Of a stretch of DNA of 64,000 bases, positions 9,086 through 17,566 are shown piece after piece. Below the pieces are notes generated by a model. It did not search any database. It saw nothing but the letters and a program-made list of their open reading frames with translations, and was not told the origin of the DNA. Position numbers and translations under genes: made by a program. Positions within the stretch are counted from its first letter, which is position 1. Each line of letters begins with the position of its first letter. The stretch is from Bacteroidales bacterium (GTDB lineage: Bacteria > Bacteroidota > Bacteroidia > Bacteroidales > Tenuifilaceae). The stretch covers positions 1 to 64,000 of the forward strand of contig JABFRB010000004.1 of assembly GCA_013141385.1 (NCBI GenBank). Direction: 5' to 3'.

Positions 9086-9862
9086 ATGGCAACTCTTCCT
9101 CCAAAAGTTCAAACTCGACTAGCAAGCGGCTTGAAAAAATTTCAATCAATTGTATCTGCTGCTAGAACCAAAGACATTAATGAATCGGATACAGTTGTAA
9201 TAATTACAGATATGCTTTCCGACCTTTTTGGATACGACAAATATTCTGAAATTACTTCTGAACAGGCAGTAAAGAAGACATTTTGTGATTTAGCTATCAA
9301 AATTGATGGAAAAGTTCGGTTTATTATTGAAGTTAAAGCAGCAGGATTAGACTTGAAAGAAGACCATATAAGGCAAGCCGTTGATTATGGTTCAAATGCA
9401 GGAGTAGATTGGGTTATACTTACAAATGGAAGCGTTTGGAAAGTTTTTAAAATTATATTTGGAAAACCTGTAAGTAATGAATTAGTTTATGAATTCGATT
9501 TTACTCAATTGAATGTAAAAAAAGATAACGACCTTGAACTTCTATATTATGTTTGCAAGGAAAGTTTAGGGAAATCCGTATTAGCTGATTTTCATTTGCA
9601 GAAACAAACATTTAGCAAATTCTTTGTTGGTCAATTAATTATTTCCGAACCCATAATTGACTCTATTAGGAAGATCATGAAAAAACTCTACCCCGAGGTA
9701 AAGGTTTCAAACGAAGAGATTTGTTCCTTAATAGAAAACGAAGTTCTTAAGAGAGAAGTAATCGATGGCGAAAAAGCCGAAGAAGCCAAAAAGAAAATTA
9801 ATAAAGCATTTAAGTCTTTAGCAAAAGAAACTATTGCAAAGTCAGAAAGTACAACATTATAA
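9086..9862 (+). CDS. Orphan HsdR N-terminal-domain protein (nuclease fold)
   Basis: This 258-residue protein carries a type I restriction HsdR_N domain of the PD-(D/E)XK nuclease fold. The acid before the core is D68 (CDLAIKID) and the core pair is E82 and K84 (IIEVKAAG); a QAVDYG motif follows near residue 97, like the QxxxY motif of HsdR. There is no helicase part and no HsdM or HsdS gene nearby. Stand-alone proteins of this kind are common but uncharacterised; a DNA-directed role, perhaps in defence, is inferred only. The C-terminal third is helical and Lys/Glu-rich. Direct repeats on both sides suggest that it was acquired. Confidence 0.75.
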   Translation: MATLPPKVQTRLASGLKKFQSIVSAARTKDINESDTVVIITDMLSDLFGYDKYSEITSEQAVKKTFCDLAIKIDGKVRFIIEVKAAGLDLKEDHIRQAVDYGSNAGVDWVILTNGSVWKVFKIIFGKPVSNELVYEFDFTQLNVKKDNDLELLYYVCKESLGKSVLADFHLQKQTFSKFFVGQLIISEPIIDSIRKIMKKLYPEVKVSNEEICSLIENEVLKREVIDGEKAEEAKKKINKAFKSLAKETIAKSESTTL

Positions 9863-9900
9863 AATGCAAATTTTATAATCAAGTAGCCTACTAATAAGAA

Positions 9901-9947
9901 GCACAGAGCCTTTCGGAGTTCCACTCACACCAATGAATACTGATTTT
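9901..9947. repeat. Loose direct repeat, copy 1 (partner at 10141)
   Basis: Shares the pattern GCAC-GAGCC, then TCA-ACCA, then TGAATAC and GATT with the segment at 10141 to 10187. About 70 percent of bases agree by eye in an ungapped alignment. Spacing is exactly 240 bases. Confidence 0.4.
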
Positions 9948-10140
9948 AGGTATTGGTGGATAACTTCACAACGTCCCAAACCATGGAAACGATACAGGAA
10001 AGTAAGGTCGTTTCACAATCGTATCAAATAGGCTTATATCGTATCAGAGTAATCGAATAAAAACGAATCATATCGTATCGTTTTATGGGTTATTTTGAAT
10101 TTTTACCATTCAAAGCACTCATCGAGTAGACAGCCGATAG

Positions 10141-10187
10141 GCACTGAGCCTATAGGAAAGCCTTTCATACCACTGAATACCGATTCT
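10141..10187. repeat. Loose direct repeat, copy 2 (partner at 9901)
   Basis: Second copy of the 47-bp loose repeat described at 9901. It lies inside the gap between the HsdR-N gene and the right 54-bp repeat. Confidence 0.4.
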
Positions 10188-10400
10188 CATGTATACTAAA
10201 TTAAGCCATCAACCCCATACGCTTTCAGCTATATTATATAGAATATTCCGATACTATTGCTCAGGTAATACGTTCTCCAAGCTATGTATTAGTCAAAATA
10301 TCATTAACTATTGATATTTTGTTTGGTATTATGAATGAGGTGGTATTCTATTAAATGCAAGGCAACCTCAAAATCAAATTATTTTTATAATTTTTTATTT

Positions 10401-10454
10401 AGTTTGAAAATAAAGTACACCTTTGGTGTGGTTATAAACAAATTAGGCAACAGT
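10401..10454. repeat. Right copy of the imperfect 54-bp direct repeat
   Basis: Partner of 8967 to 9020. It contains a small perfect hairpin, ACACC-TTT-GGTGT, that the left copy has lost. The next gene starts 40 bases further on. Confidence 0.6.
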
Positions 10455-10493
10455 ATAAAAAACCACGAAAAATTATAGACTTGTACGCATAAA

Positions 10494-11354
10494 ATGAAAA
10501 ACCTTATGGATAATTCAAGTAAAGTAAAACTAAATCCCAGAAAAGTATTCTGGAAATGTGGATCTTGTACTCATGCCATGTTTCATTTACTGAATCATGA
10601 ATTTGATAATCATAAAGAAAATGAGGAGAAAGCATCTTTCTTATTAGCAGGTGGGATAGCCCAGAAAGGTCATCAATGCGGAATGCTATGGGGTGGTGCA
10701 TTGGCAATTGGAACCGAATCATACCGCAGATATAATGAAAAAAGCGAAGCAATTGCTGCTGCAATTATTGCATCTCAATATCTTGTGGATTCATTTCATA
10801 AGCGAACTCAAACCGTCAATTGTCGAGACATATCAAAAGTTGATTGGGAAAACAAAGTAGATTTTGCTATTTACGTAGTAAAAGCAATTATGCAAGGTTT
10901 TGTATATGGTACGTGTTTCAATCTTATTGTAAAATGGACACCTGAAGCAATTCAGGCAGCCAATAAGGGGCTGTCTGAAAAAACAATTCATAGCAAACCA
11001 TGTATGAGCTGTGCAACTGAGGTTGTTCAAAGAATGGGGGCAAGTGACGAAGAGGCTATTATGGTAGCAGGTTTTGCGGGAGGCATTGGTTTAAGCGGAA
11101 ATGCATGTGGGGCATTAAGTGCAGTAATTTGGTATAAGATGCTTGATTGGGGTAAAAAAAATCCTGGTAAAACACTAACCTTGATTAATAATCCGGATGC
11201 AAAAAGTATATTAAGAGCCTTTTTTATTCAAACTGACTCAGAGATGTTATGCAGTAAGATAAGTGGAAAACAATTTCAATCAATTGATGACCACTCAGAA
11301 TATTTAAGAAGTGGTGGTTGCGAGAAGTTAATTGATGCACTTGCAAAAGTATAA
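10494..11354 (+). CDS. C_GCAxxG_C_C family redox protein
   Basis: This 286-residue protein fits the C_GCAxxG_C_C family of putative redox proteins, whose name reflects a spaced set of cysteines. Visible motifs are KCGSC near residue 23, a QKGHQCGMLWGGALAIG segment, CMSC near residue 168 and GNACGALSAVIW near residue 202. A start at 10506 (MDNSS) is equally possible. The stop is only 5 bases before a NifS-type cysteine desulfurase, so the two form an operon and probably act together in sulfur or electron transfer. No detailed reaction is known for the family. Confidence 0.8.
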   Translation: MKNLMDNSSKVKLNPRKVFWKCGSCTHAMFHLLNHEFDNHKENEEKASFLLAGGIAQKGHQCGMLWGGALAIGTESYRRYNEKSEAIAAAIIASQYLVDSFHKRTQTVNCRDISKVDWENKVDFAIYVVKAIMQGFVYGTCFNLIVKWTPEAIQAANKGLSEKTIHSKPCMSCATEVVQRMGASDEEAIMVAGFAGGIGLSGNACGALSAVIWYKMLDWGKKNPGKTLTLINNPDAKSILRAFFIQTDSEMLCSKISGKQFQSIDDHSEYLRSGGCEKLIDALAKV

Positions 11355-11359
11355 TAAAT

Positions 11360-12541
11360 ATGGGAATAGTTTCTTTTGAACAGTTAAGACATCTTTTTCG
11401 CTTTAAAAGACAAGTTTATCTCGATAACAATGCAACTACATGCATTAGTAATCCTGTGAGAAAAACGATGAATCGAATAATGAAATATTATTGGGGCAAT
11501 CCCTCATCGGCTTATCACATAGGAAGAATGTCTTCGCATATCATTGAGAAGGCTCGTAAACAAGTTGCCGAAGCCATTCATGCCCATTCACATGAGATAT
11601 ATTTTACAGGCTGTGCCACAGAATCAAACAATGCAGTATTAATATCGTTGAGTAATCATTTCTATCCTAAAAAGAAGAAAATTATTTCAACACCCATTGA
11701 ACACCCTTCGATAAAAAATACATTAGAATTTTTGAAAACGCAAGGAATTGTTGTTCAATATTGTCCAGTAGATAATTATGGTTTTGTTTCTCTTAAAGAG
11801 TTAGAAAATCTAATTGATGAAGATACATTTTTAATATGCTGTATTTTGGCGAATAACGAGATTGGAACAATTCAAAATGTTAAAGGAATTAGCGCACTCG
11901 CAAAATCACATAATATTCTTGTATTATCTGATTGCGTTCAAGCATTTGGCAAGATTCCTGTTAATGTAAAGGAATTAGGAGTTGATTATGCCACATTTTC
12001 AGCACATAAACTTTATGGACCTAAGGGAATTGGAGCATTATATGCAAAAATAAGTAGCCCGCTTGAGCCTTTTATTCATGGTGGACATCAGGAAGAAGGA
12101 ATGCGTGCTGGAACAGAATCGGTTCACAATATTGCAGGTTTTGGCACAGCTTGTAAGGATGTTAAAAATCTTATATCCTATTCTGAAAAAACAAGATTGC
12201 TAAAAGAACAATTTATAAAACATCTGAAAGTTATTAAATCAGATATAATTATTAATTCACCAAAAAACGATTGTTTACCAAATACAATCAGTGTTACTTT
12301 CCCTAATTTAAATAGCAGTGAATTAATGATGATGTTGGATTATTACGGAGTTTCTGTTTCATCAGGTTCGGCATGCAGTACTCAATTAAATGAACCTTCG
12401 CATGTTTTAAAGGCGATTGGATTATCCGATAAAGCAGCCGCTGAAACTATTCGTATCAGTTTTGGTAAAAACACCTCAGAGAGAGATCTTAGATATACAA
12501 TAAAAGTAATAGATAATTATCTGAAAAGTGAAGTGAGATAG
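11360..12541 (+). CDS. Cysteine desulfurase (NifS/IscS class)
   Basis: This 393-residue PLP enzyme takes sulfur from cysteine and leaves alanine. The cofactor lysine is K217 in SAHKLYGPKG and the persulfide cysteine is C339 in SSGSACSTQ, within the short loop seen in NifS-like enzymes. The N-terminal DNNATT motif is also typical. No iron-sulfur scaffold gene (iscU, nifU) is next to it; its direct partner is the C_GCAxxG protein just upstream. It is therefore probably a specialised copy rather than the main housekeeping desulfurase. Whether it feeds sulfur to the nearby polyketide locus cannot be told from sequence. Confidence 0.88.
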   Translation: MGIVSFEQLRHLFRFKRQVYLDNNATTCISNPVRKTMNRIMKYYWGNPSSAYHIGRMSSHIIEKARKQVAEAIHAHSHEIYFTGCATESNNAVLISLSNHFYPKKKKIISTPIEHPSIKNTLEFLKTQGIVVQYCPVDNYGFVSLKELENLIDEDTFLICCILANNEIGTIQNVKGISALAKSHNILVLSDCVQAFGKIPVNVKELGVDYATFSAHKLYGPKGIGALYAKISSPLEPFIHGGHQEEGMRAGTESVHNIAGFGTACKDVKNLISYSEKTRLLKEQFIKHLKVIKSDIIINSPKNDCLPNTISVTFPNLNSSELMMMLDYYGVSVSSGSACSTQLNEPSHVLKAIGLSDKAAAETIRISFGKNTSERDLRYTIKVIDNYLKSEVR

Positions 12542-12679
12542 CACAATAAATTGATATCAATCATCAAATGTCGTTGCCTTCTAAGTATGTTATAGTCTCA
12601 AAGCCTATTTGAGAACCCAGTACAACTAATAATTTAGTAGCACAAGAGATAGTATAGCATAATAGAATCCAATACTAGC

Positions 12680-13243
12680 ATGGCAGAAACACTAAAAAAA
12701 CATTTCACCATTGGTTGTTGTGGAATTGATTGTGGGCTATGCCCTCGATTTCATACAAAAGGTGATTCTATTTGTCCGGGATGTGGCGGGCTAAATTTTA
12801 AAGAAAAGCACCCCTCATGCGGATTCCTAACTTGTTGCGTAGCAAAGAAAGGGTTGGAGGTTTGCTCGGAGTGTAATGAATATCCTTGTAAGCGTTTCGA
12901 TTCAGAAAAAGGTGGGTACGATTCATTTGTAACTCATAGTAAAGTATTTACAAATCTTGATTTTATAAAACATCACGGGATAGATTCTTTTATCGATCAT
13001 CAAATGAGACGAATAACAATATTGAATGAATTAATTTCAAGTTTTGACGATGGGCGTTCGAAGAATTTCTTTTGCTTAAGTTGTGCATTATTGCCATTAG
13101 ATAAACTAAATGAAGTATTTGAATACATCGAAACTCTTGATAAATCTATGGAATTAAAGGAGAAAAATAGGAGAATGAAAGATAAAACTCAAGAGATAGC
13201 CGCTAGTTTGAATATTGAATTAAAATTGAATAAGAAAAAGTAA
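12680..13243 (+). CDS. DUF3795 cysteine-rich protein
   Basis: This 187-residue soluble protein opens with the DUF3795 cysteine set: CCGIDCGLCPRF, then CPGCGG, then CGFLTCC and CSECNEYPCKRF. Such clusters are thought to bind metal, probably zinc or an iron-sulfur centre. The C-terminal half is helical and lysine-rich. The family is common in anaerobes and has no assigned reaction. Confidence 0.82.
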   Translation: MAETLKKHFTIGCCGIDCGLCPRFHTKGDSICPGCGGLNFKEKHPSCGFLTCCVAKKGLEVCSECNEYPCKRFDSEKGGYDSFVTHSKVFTNLDFIKHHGIDSFIDHQMRRITILNELISSFDDGRSKNFFCLSCALLPLDKLNEVFEYIETLDKSMELKEKNRRMKDKTQEIAASLNIELKLNKKK

Positions 13244-13377
13244 TACTCCATGGTAACAGTAACAAAATTTGAAAGGAGTTGAATGGAAAATAGCATGTTT
13301 TTATGTAGGTATAATACTTTTATCTCCCAAAAACTCAAATAGTTTAGTCGTGATAAATCGTTAAAACGCAAATTTGT

Positions 13378-13385
13378 TAGTTTTG
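13378..13385 (+). promoter_or_regulatory. Possible -7 box before the RsmH gene
   Basis: TAGTTTTG fits the TAnnTTTG box and lies 5 bases before the ATG, which would give a nearly leaderless transcript. No clear -33 TTTG is seen at the right distance, so the call is weak. Confidence 0.25.
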
Positions 13386-13390
13386 CAGCC

Positions 13391-14440
13391 ATGGAAAATC
13401 AAGAACCAAAACACGTTCGGCGTAAACGATATAAAGGAACTCACCCAAAATCCTTTAAGGAAAAGTATAAAGAGTTACAGCCCGAACTTTACGCCGAGGA
13501 TATTGCAAAGGTCATGGAGCAAGGGAGAACACCTGCTGGAATGCATCGCTCTATCTGTGTTAACGAAATAATGGATTTTCTCAAGATAATTCCAGGACAA
13601 ATTGGTTTGGATGCCACGCTAGGTTATGGGGGGCATAGTTTAGAAATTCTTAAGTGTTTACACCCAGATGGACGTTTATATGCCATTGATGTAGACCCTT
13701 TTGAATTGCCTAGGACGCAGGATCGGCTAAGAGCATTAGGTTACGGATCTGAAATTTTAGAAATCAAAAAGATGAATTTCTCCTGCATCGATCAAATCGT
13801 ATCCGAAGCAGGTCTTTTAAATTTTGTACTAGCCGATTTGGGTGTATCATCTATGCAAATAGATAATCCCGAGAGAGGATTTTCATTTAAAGTTGATGGT
13901 CCGCTTGATTTAAGGCTTAACCCTAAAAGTGGAAAATCGGCTTCAGAATTTTTAAAAGATGTTTCGAAAGATGAATTAGAGATGATACTGGTGGAGAATG
14001 CTGATGAACCTTATTATCAGCCTATCGCTAAAGCAATTACAGCCTGTATTTCAAAGGGAATAGATATAACAACTACAACGCAACTCAAACAAATAATATT
14101 AGAGGCCTTAGAATTTCTTCCAAAGCAACAGCGTAATGATGAGGTTAAGAAATCGTGCCAACGTGTCTTTCAGGCTTTGCGAATTGAAGTTAACGATGAA
14201 TTTGGGGCTTTGGATAAATTTCTGGAAGAACTACCCTATTCTCTTGCCCCTGGAGGTCGAGTGGCAATACTTTCATTCCATTCGGGGGAGGATCGCAGGG
14301 TTAAAAAATCATTCCAGTACTTCTTTCGTTTGGGCTTGTACAGCGAGGTTGCTCCCGATCCAATTCGCCCATCGGCTCAAGAATGTAATACTAATCCACG
14401 TGCACGTTCTGCTAAACTAAGATGGGCATTAAAAGGGTGA
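13391..14440 (+). CDS. rsmH: RsmH-type 16S rRNA (cytosine-N4) methyltransferase
   Basis: This 349-residue SAM-dependent enzyme fits RsmH (MraW), which methylates N4 of C1402 in 16S rRNA. Motifs include GLDATLGYGGHSLEIL (SAM loop) near residue 75, ADLGVSSMQIDNPERGF near residue 152, DGPLDLRL, QALRIEVNDE near residue 260 and SFHSGEDRRVK near residue 295. It has a basic N-terminal extension of about 45 residues before the usual start. It is not in a division and cell-wall cluster (no mraZ, ftsL or pbp gene adjacent), so it may be a relocated gene or a second paralogue with a different target. Confidence 0.85.
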   Translation: MENQEPKHVRRKRYKGTHPKSFKEKYKELQPELYAEDIAKVMEQGRTPAGMHRSICVNEIMDFLKIIPGQIGLDATLGYGGHSLEILKCLHPDGRLYAIDVDPFELPRTQDRLRALGYGSEILEIKKMNFSCIDQIVSEAGLLNFVLADLGVSSMQIDNPERGFSFKVDGPLDLRLNPKSGKSASEFLKDVSKDELEMILVENADEPYYQPIAKAITACISKGIDITTTTQLKQIILEALEFLPKQQRNDEVKKSCQRVFQALRIEVNDEFGALDKFLEELPYSLAPGGRVAILSFHSGEDRRVKKSFQYFFRLGLYSEVAPDPIRPSAQECNTNPRARSAKLRWALKG

Positions 14441-14462
14441 TAAACCAAAATTCTCGGTACAA

Positions 14463-14506
14463 ATAATAAAGCACATGTGCCATTTAAGTCACATGTGCTT
14501 TATTAT
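14463..14506. terminator. Strong bidirectional terminator hairpin
   Basis: A perfect 17-base inverted repeat (14463 to 14479 with 14490 to 14506) around a 10-base loop, with A-rich and T-rich flanks in both directions. It lies between two convergent genes and can end both the RsmH transcript and the leftward biosynthetic operon. Confidence 0.85.
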
Positions 14507-14591
14507 CAAGTGAATTCATATTAGAACCATCATCACTAAATCCTTGATTATGATTCTTTAGTTACAATATTAAATTCCAGTTCAATGGGGG

Positions 14592-15278
14592 CTAAAATTG
14601 ACGCTCCAATTGTGGAATAACGTGTCTATTAGTATCGTTATGATAATAATTTATTTCGTGGATTTTAAATTCAGTTAATTGGTTTGTTGCTAATGCCGCA
14701 CTATAATTGCTACCAATTTTTAATTCTTGTACAAGCCATGATTTATCATCATATTGTACAGTGTTGTTTTTAACTTCAAGTTTATCAAGCGGAATTGCAA
14801 ACCCCCTACCATCTGCCTTGATTACACTTTCTTTAATTGTCCAATATTTAAAAAATTCTTTTAATGGATAATTCGCATTATAAATCTTATTCCACTGACT
14901 TGGAGTCATTACCGTATCGAAATGTTTTAAATTCACATCTCTATTTTCTTCAATATCAATACCAAGCCTAATATTCTTCCCTATTGCACAAGCCACATAA
15001 TTACCTGAATGCGTTATGTTAAAATCATATTCGTTCAATGTTAAATACGGACGATCATATGAATTATATTCAACATAATTCCAAATATCGTTTTCAATCC
15101 CATGTCTTTTTAGTGCTTCAATAAGAAGCAATTTACCAAACAGATGTGAATGCCTGTTCTGCCAGCGAATGTAACGTGAATTCTTTTCTTTTAATTCCGG
15201 AGACAGTACAGATAGGTAATCTGAGAATAAATTTTGTTCCAAAGGATTTTCAAAGAATGTAAAAAATATATCTATCAC
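14592..15278 (-). CDS. Sfp-type 4'-phosphopantetheinyl transferase
   Basis: This 228-residue enzyme moves phosphopantetheine from CoA to the serine of carrier domains. The two family motifs are visible: GIDIEE near residue 106 (Mg ligands D108 and E110) and YWTIKESVIKADGRG from about residue 145. Its length matches the Sfp (two-half) class that serves PKS and NRPS carriers. It is the last gene of the leftward locus, 70 bases after the metalloenzyme gene, and is well placed to activate the ten ACP and one PCP domains encoded upstream. Confidence 0.88.
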   Translation of the reverse strand: MIDIFFTFFENPLEQNLFSDYLSVLSPELKEKNSRYIRWQNRHSHLFGKLLLIEALKRHGIENDIWNYVEYNSYDRPYLTLNEYDFNITHSGNYVACAIGKNIRLGIDIEENRDVNLKHFDTVMTPSQWNKIYNANYPLKEFFKYWTIKESVIKADGRGFAIPLDKLEVKNNTVQYDDKSWLVQELKIGSNYSAALATNQLTEFKIHEINYYHNDTNRHVIPQLERQF

Positions 15279-15348
15279 TTTAAAATAATTTTAAATTCAG
15301 TATATCATTTTTAAATAAGCTTGGATATTAGCAAAAAACAAATATTTC

Positions 15349-16254
15349 CTATGTTACATTAAATACATTTGAAAATATTGCATGGAATATCTCATCTATA
15401 GAATTAACGTTTGAAAATTTTCGAGATAAATTTCCTAAGAGAATAAGTGGAACCGAGTTTCTAGTATGACCTCCCGTTGATAAATCCTCTATATTTCCAT
15501 GATCACTTGAAATTAGTATATTTACACTGGAGGGCTTATCAGTTGTAACTCCTCTAAGAAATTCATCAAACATTTCTAAAAATGAAATAGAAATATTCAT
15601 ATCTCTTCTATGCCCAATTAAATCAGGCAAAAAACATTCATATAAAATTAATTCATAGTCATTAGCTAAATTCTTTAAGTTTTGTCCTGCTTGATAAGGA
15701 GATATTTCGGGGGCACGACTATCGGATGTATTTTGTAAAGTACTGTTTGTTATATCCCAATGAACTGCTTTACCATTAATTAAATCATTAATAGTATTAA
15801 ATCTTAGCTGAGCTGCTAAAACACAATATGTTGTAACACTGTATGATGATATATTTTGTTTAGAAGAATCGAAAAATCTATCAGTATAGGAATTAGCGAA
15901 GATGCTATTAATATACTTTTCCTTTGCATATTTAAAAATTGAGCGTTTATTAATTAAAGATATCAACTCTTTATTTGGGTAGGCTGTTAAATGATATCCA
16001 AGAATTGACTGAGCATTAAAGCCCGTAAATAATGATGTTTGACCAGTTGCACTCTGAGGAACTCCATCAACCCCCAAGCATGCATCAATTCCTTTAACTA
16101 ATATATCTTGCTCAACAATATTTGTGGTATTAGTCAATTTTTCACCAATCAAATTATGTGTTGTTGGCATAGCAGCTTTTGTAAAAGGATTTGAATCATC
16201 ATTTCGTCCTAACCCAACTCCATCTAAAAAAATAAATATTATCTTATTATTCAT
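15349..16254 (-). CDS. Alkaline-phosphatase-superfamily metalloenzyme
   Basis: This 301-residue protein has the two-metal core of the alkaline phosphatase / phosphopentomutase / cofactor-independent phosphoglycerate mutase superfamily. Metal and nucleophile motifs are FLDGVGLG (D11), PQSATGQTSLFTG near residue 66, PDLIGHRRD near residue 210, SDHGNIED near residue 247 and GGHTRNSVP near residue 257. It lacks the large cap domain of phosphoglycerate mutase. It has no signal peptide. Its place between the PKS genes and the phosphopantetheinyl transferase suggests a role in the pathway, for example removing or moving a phosphate or sulfate group, but no substrate can be named. Confidence 0.7.
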   Translation of the reverse strand: MNNKIIFIFLDGVGLGRNDDSNPFTKAAMPTTHNLIGEKLTNTTNIVEQDILVKGIDACLGVDGVPQSATGQTSLFTGFNAQSILGYHLTAYPNKELISLINKRSIFKYAKEKYINSIFANSYTDRFFDSSKQNISSYSVTTYCVLAAQLRFNTINDLINGKAVHWDITNSTLQNTSDSRAPEISPYQAGQNLKNLANDYELILYECFLPDLIGHRRDMNISISFLEMFDEFLRGVTTDKPSSVNILISSDHGNIEDLSTGGHTRNSVPLILLGNLSRKFSNVNSIDEIFHAIFSNVFNVT

Positions 16255-16990
16255 CTAATATTTTTACTCCACTAAAATAGGATCACTTTATATATATGTA
16301 ATGAAGTTAAAAGAGCAAGTTTATCAATACATCTATTCCGCCTGTTTTAGTTGAAGTTGCAATAATAAATATAGAAATTTTCCGATTTTCTTGATTTTAA
16401 TGTTTTTACTGACACACTCATTGAAAACTTTATCAAAGAGTATCCCCATCTCATTTGTGGCACTTTGTTGTATACTGGAAAGTATTTCCATTTTTTTCTA
16501 TTCTCCATATTTTTTCTCTAATTTTATAGAACTAATCAATACAAAACGCTTTTAAATTATGATAAAATATTTATTAACGAAACTATGACGATAATGATAT
16601 CGCCTAAAATATACCTCCTTGAACTCTTTGGTGGCCGCAATATCCATTTTATCTTATAATTGATTAACACCTGAAAACTTTACTGATAATGTTGATATAA
16701 AAGTTAGTATGAGATATGTGAATTATATAAATAACGTGAGTTCGATATAAGAAATGTGATAATTTGGTAATTTACAGAGATATGTAATTGTTTAGAATGA
16801 TGATGGAAACTTGGAATAATGGAATAATGGATAACAAGAGGTTAGATTTTTTGTTTCTTTCTTCCATTTTTCCATCATTCCAACACTCCATCGATTCAAA
16901 TAAATAATTTGATTGATACACAGATTAATACATTGTTTCTTACATCGAACTAACGTTAAATAGAATCATGAATATTCATCATAGACCGGC
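16255..16990. other. Non-coding gap with simple repeats
   Basis: No gene is supported here. The segment is AT-rich and includes short reiterated words such as GGAATAATGG near 16815 and a rough inverted match of TTCCATTTTTCCAT near 16863. It may be decayed coding DNA continuous with the glycosyltransferase remnant to its right. Confidence 0.4.
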
Positions 16991-17300
16991 TCAAGTTTGC
17001 ACACACTGTTTGAAATTCGAAGCATAGCATTCAATCTCTTCCACTGCCCATGCAATGCTATTCTCAGCACGATTTTTTAACCAATTGAGCCGAGTTGCCT
17101 GATCTCTGGAAACAGTTCTGATGGCATGCGTCAGTTTTTCGGCGGTGATTTTTTATCGAAGAAACACGTAGGTCTATTCCTATTCTTTTTACATGATCAG
17201 TCCATGCAAATTGATCAAAATTAAACCGGGCTATGATGTTGGGAATGCTGGCAAATCTACCACAGGCTAAGAAACCGCATAGAATCCCACATCTGTATCA
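16991..17300 (-). pseudogene. Decayed C-terminal part of a family-1 glycosyltransferase
   Basis: Read on the minus strand, one frame gives a run with ACGRFASIPNIIARF followed by NFDQFAWTDHVKRIGI. This matches the UDP-sugar-binding region of UGT/macrolide-type glycosyltransferases (GxPxIIxPFxxDQxxW, then V..xGIG). After an A-run near 17155 the frame shifts and continues as KITAEKLTHAIRTV and on to a TGA at 16991, which is the normal C-terminal helix of the family. The N-terminal two thirds are missing. The remnant implies that the polyketide, or a neighbour product, was once glycosylated. Confidence 0.6.
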
Positions 17301-17319
17301 TCTACAGCATACTGCATTT

Positions 17320-17462
17320 TAAAAGAGCTAGAACGTGTTCTATATAAGGAAAATCAACGCTATTCCAAAAAAGCCGCAGAAGTTACTCACAACATGTACC
17401 AAATAACGTATACGCTACCCGAGTCTAAACATACCAAAATCGAGGCTGCTCAACATAGATAA
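17320..17462 (+). pseudogene. Possible second glycosyltransferase C-terminal remnant
   Basis: On the plus strand a frame ending at TAA (17460 to 17462) contains ELERVLYKENQRYSKKAAEV, which resembles the last helix of UGT-like enzymes (L..VL....Y...A). No upstream domain is present. The match is short, so this is only a suggestion. Confidence 0.25.
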
Positions 17463-17524
17463 TGAGAAGGCTGAACACCGGATAATCTATAAAACTTCTA
17501 CAGTGTTTCAACGCTGAAAACAGG

Positions 17525-17548
17525 AAAAAAAGTTATTTTTCACATAAC
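17525..17548 (-). terminator. Weak terminator after PKS-C
   Basis: On the minus strand GTTAT pairs with ATAAC around a 7-base loop and is followed by seven T residues. It lies about 20 bases after the PKS-C stop. The stem is short. Confidence 0.35.
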
Positions 17549-17566
17549 CTCAAACTCCAAAGAGAA

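Larger units (their letters stand above)
9863..10493. other. Repeat-containing non-coding gap
   Basis: No gene is apparent in these 630 bases. The stretch holds two copies of a loose 47-bp repeat spaced 240 bases apart and the right copy of the 54-bp direct repeat. Several short GTATCGTATC-like words occur around 9990 to 10082. It may be what is left of a mobile cassette. Confidence 0.5.

Noticed and set aside
8967-10454. Calling the flanking repeats integron attC sites
   Set aside because: The R' and R'' core words (GTTRRRY and its complement) are not clearly present in both copies, and no integrase is in the window.
9863-10493. CRISPR-like or tRNA-like structure in the repeat-rich gap
   Set aside because: The repeats are only two copies, imperfect and widely spaced; no cloverleaf or regular repeat-spacer pattern is visible.
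13283-13342. A 19-codon frame with an AGGAG site before the RsmH gene
   Set aside because: It is too short, has no recognisable peptide features and could be chance.
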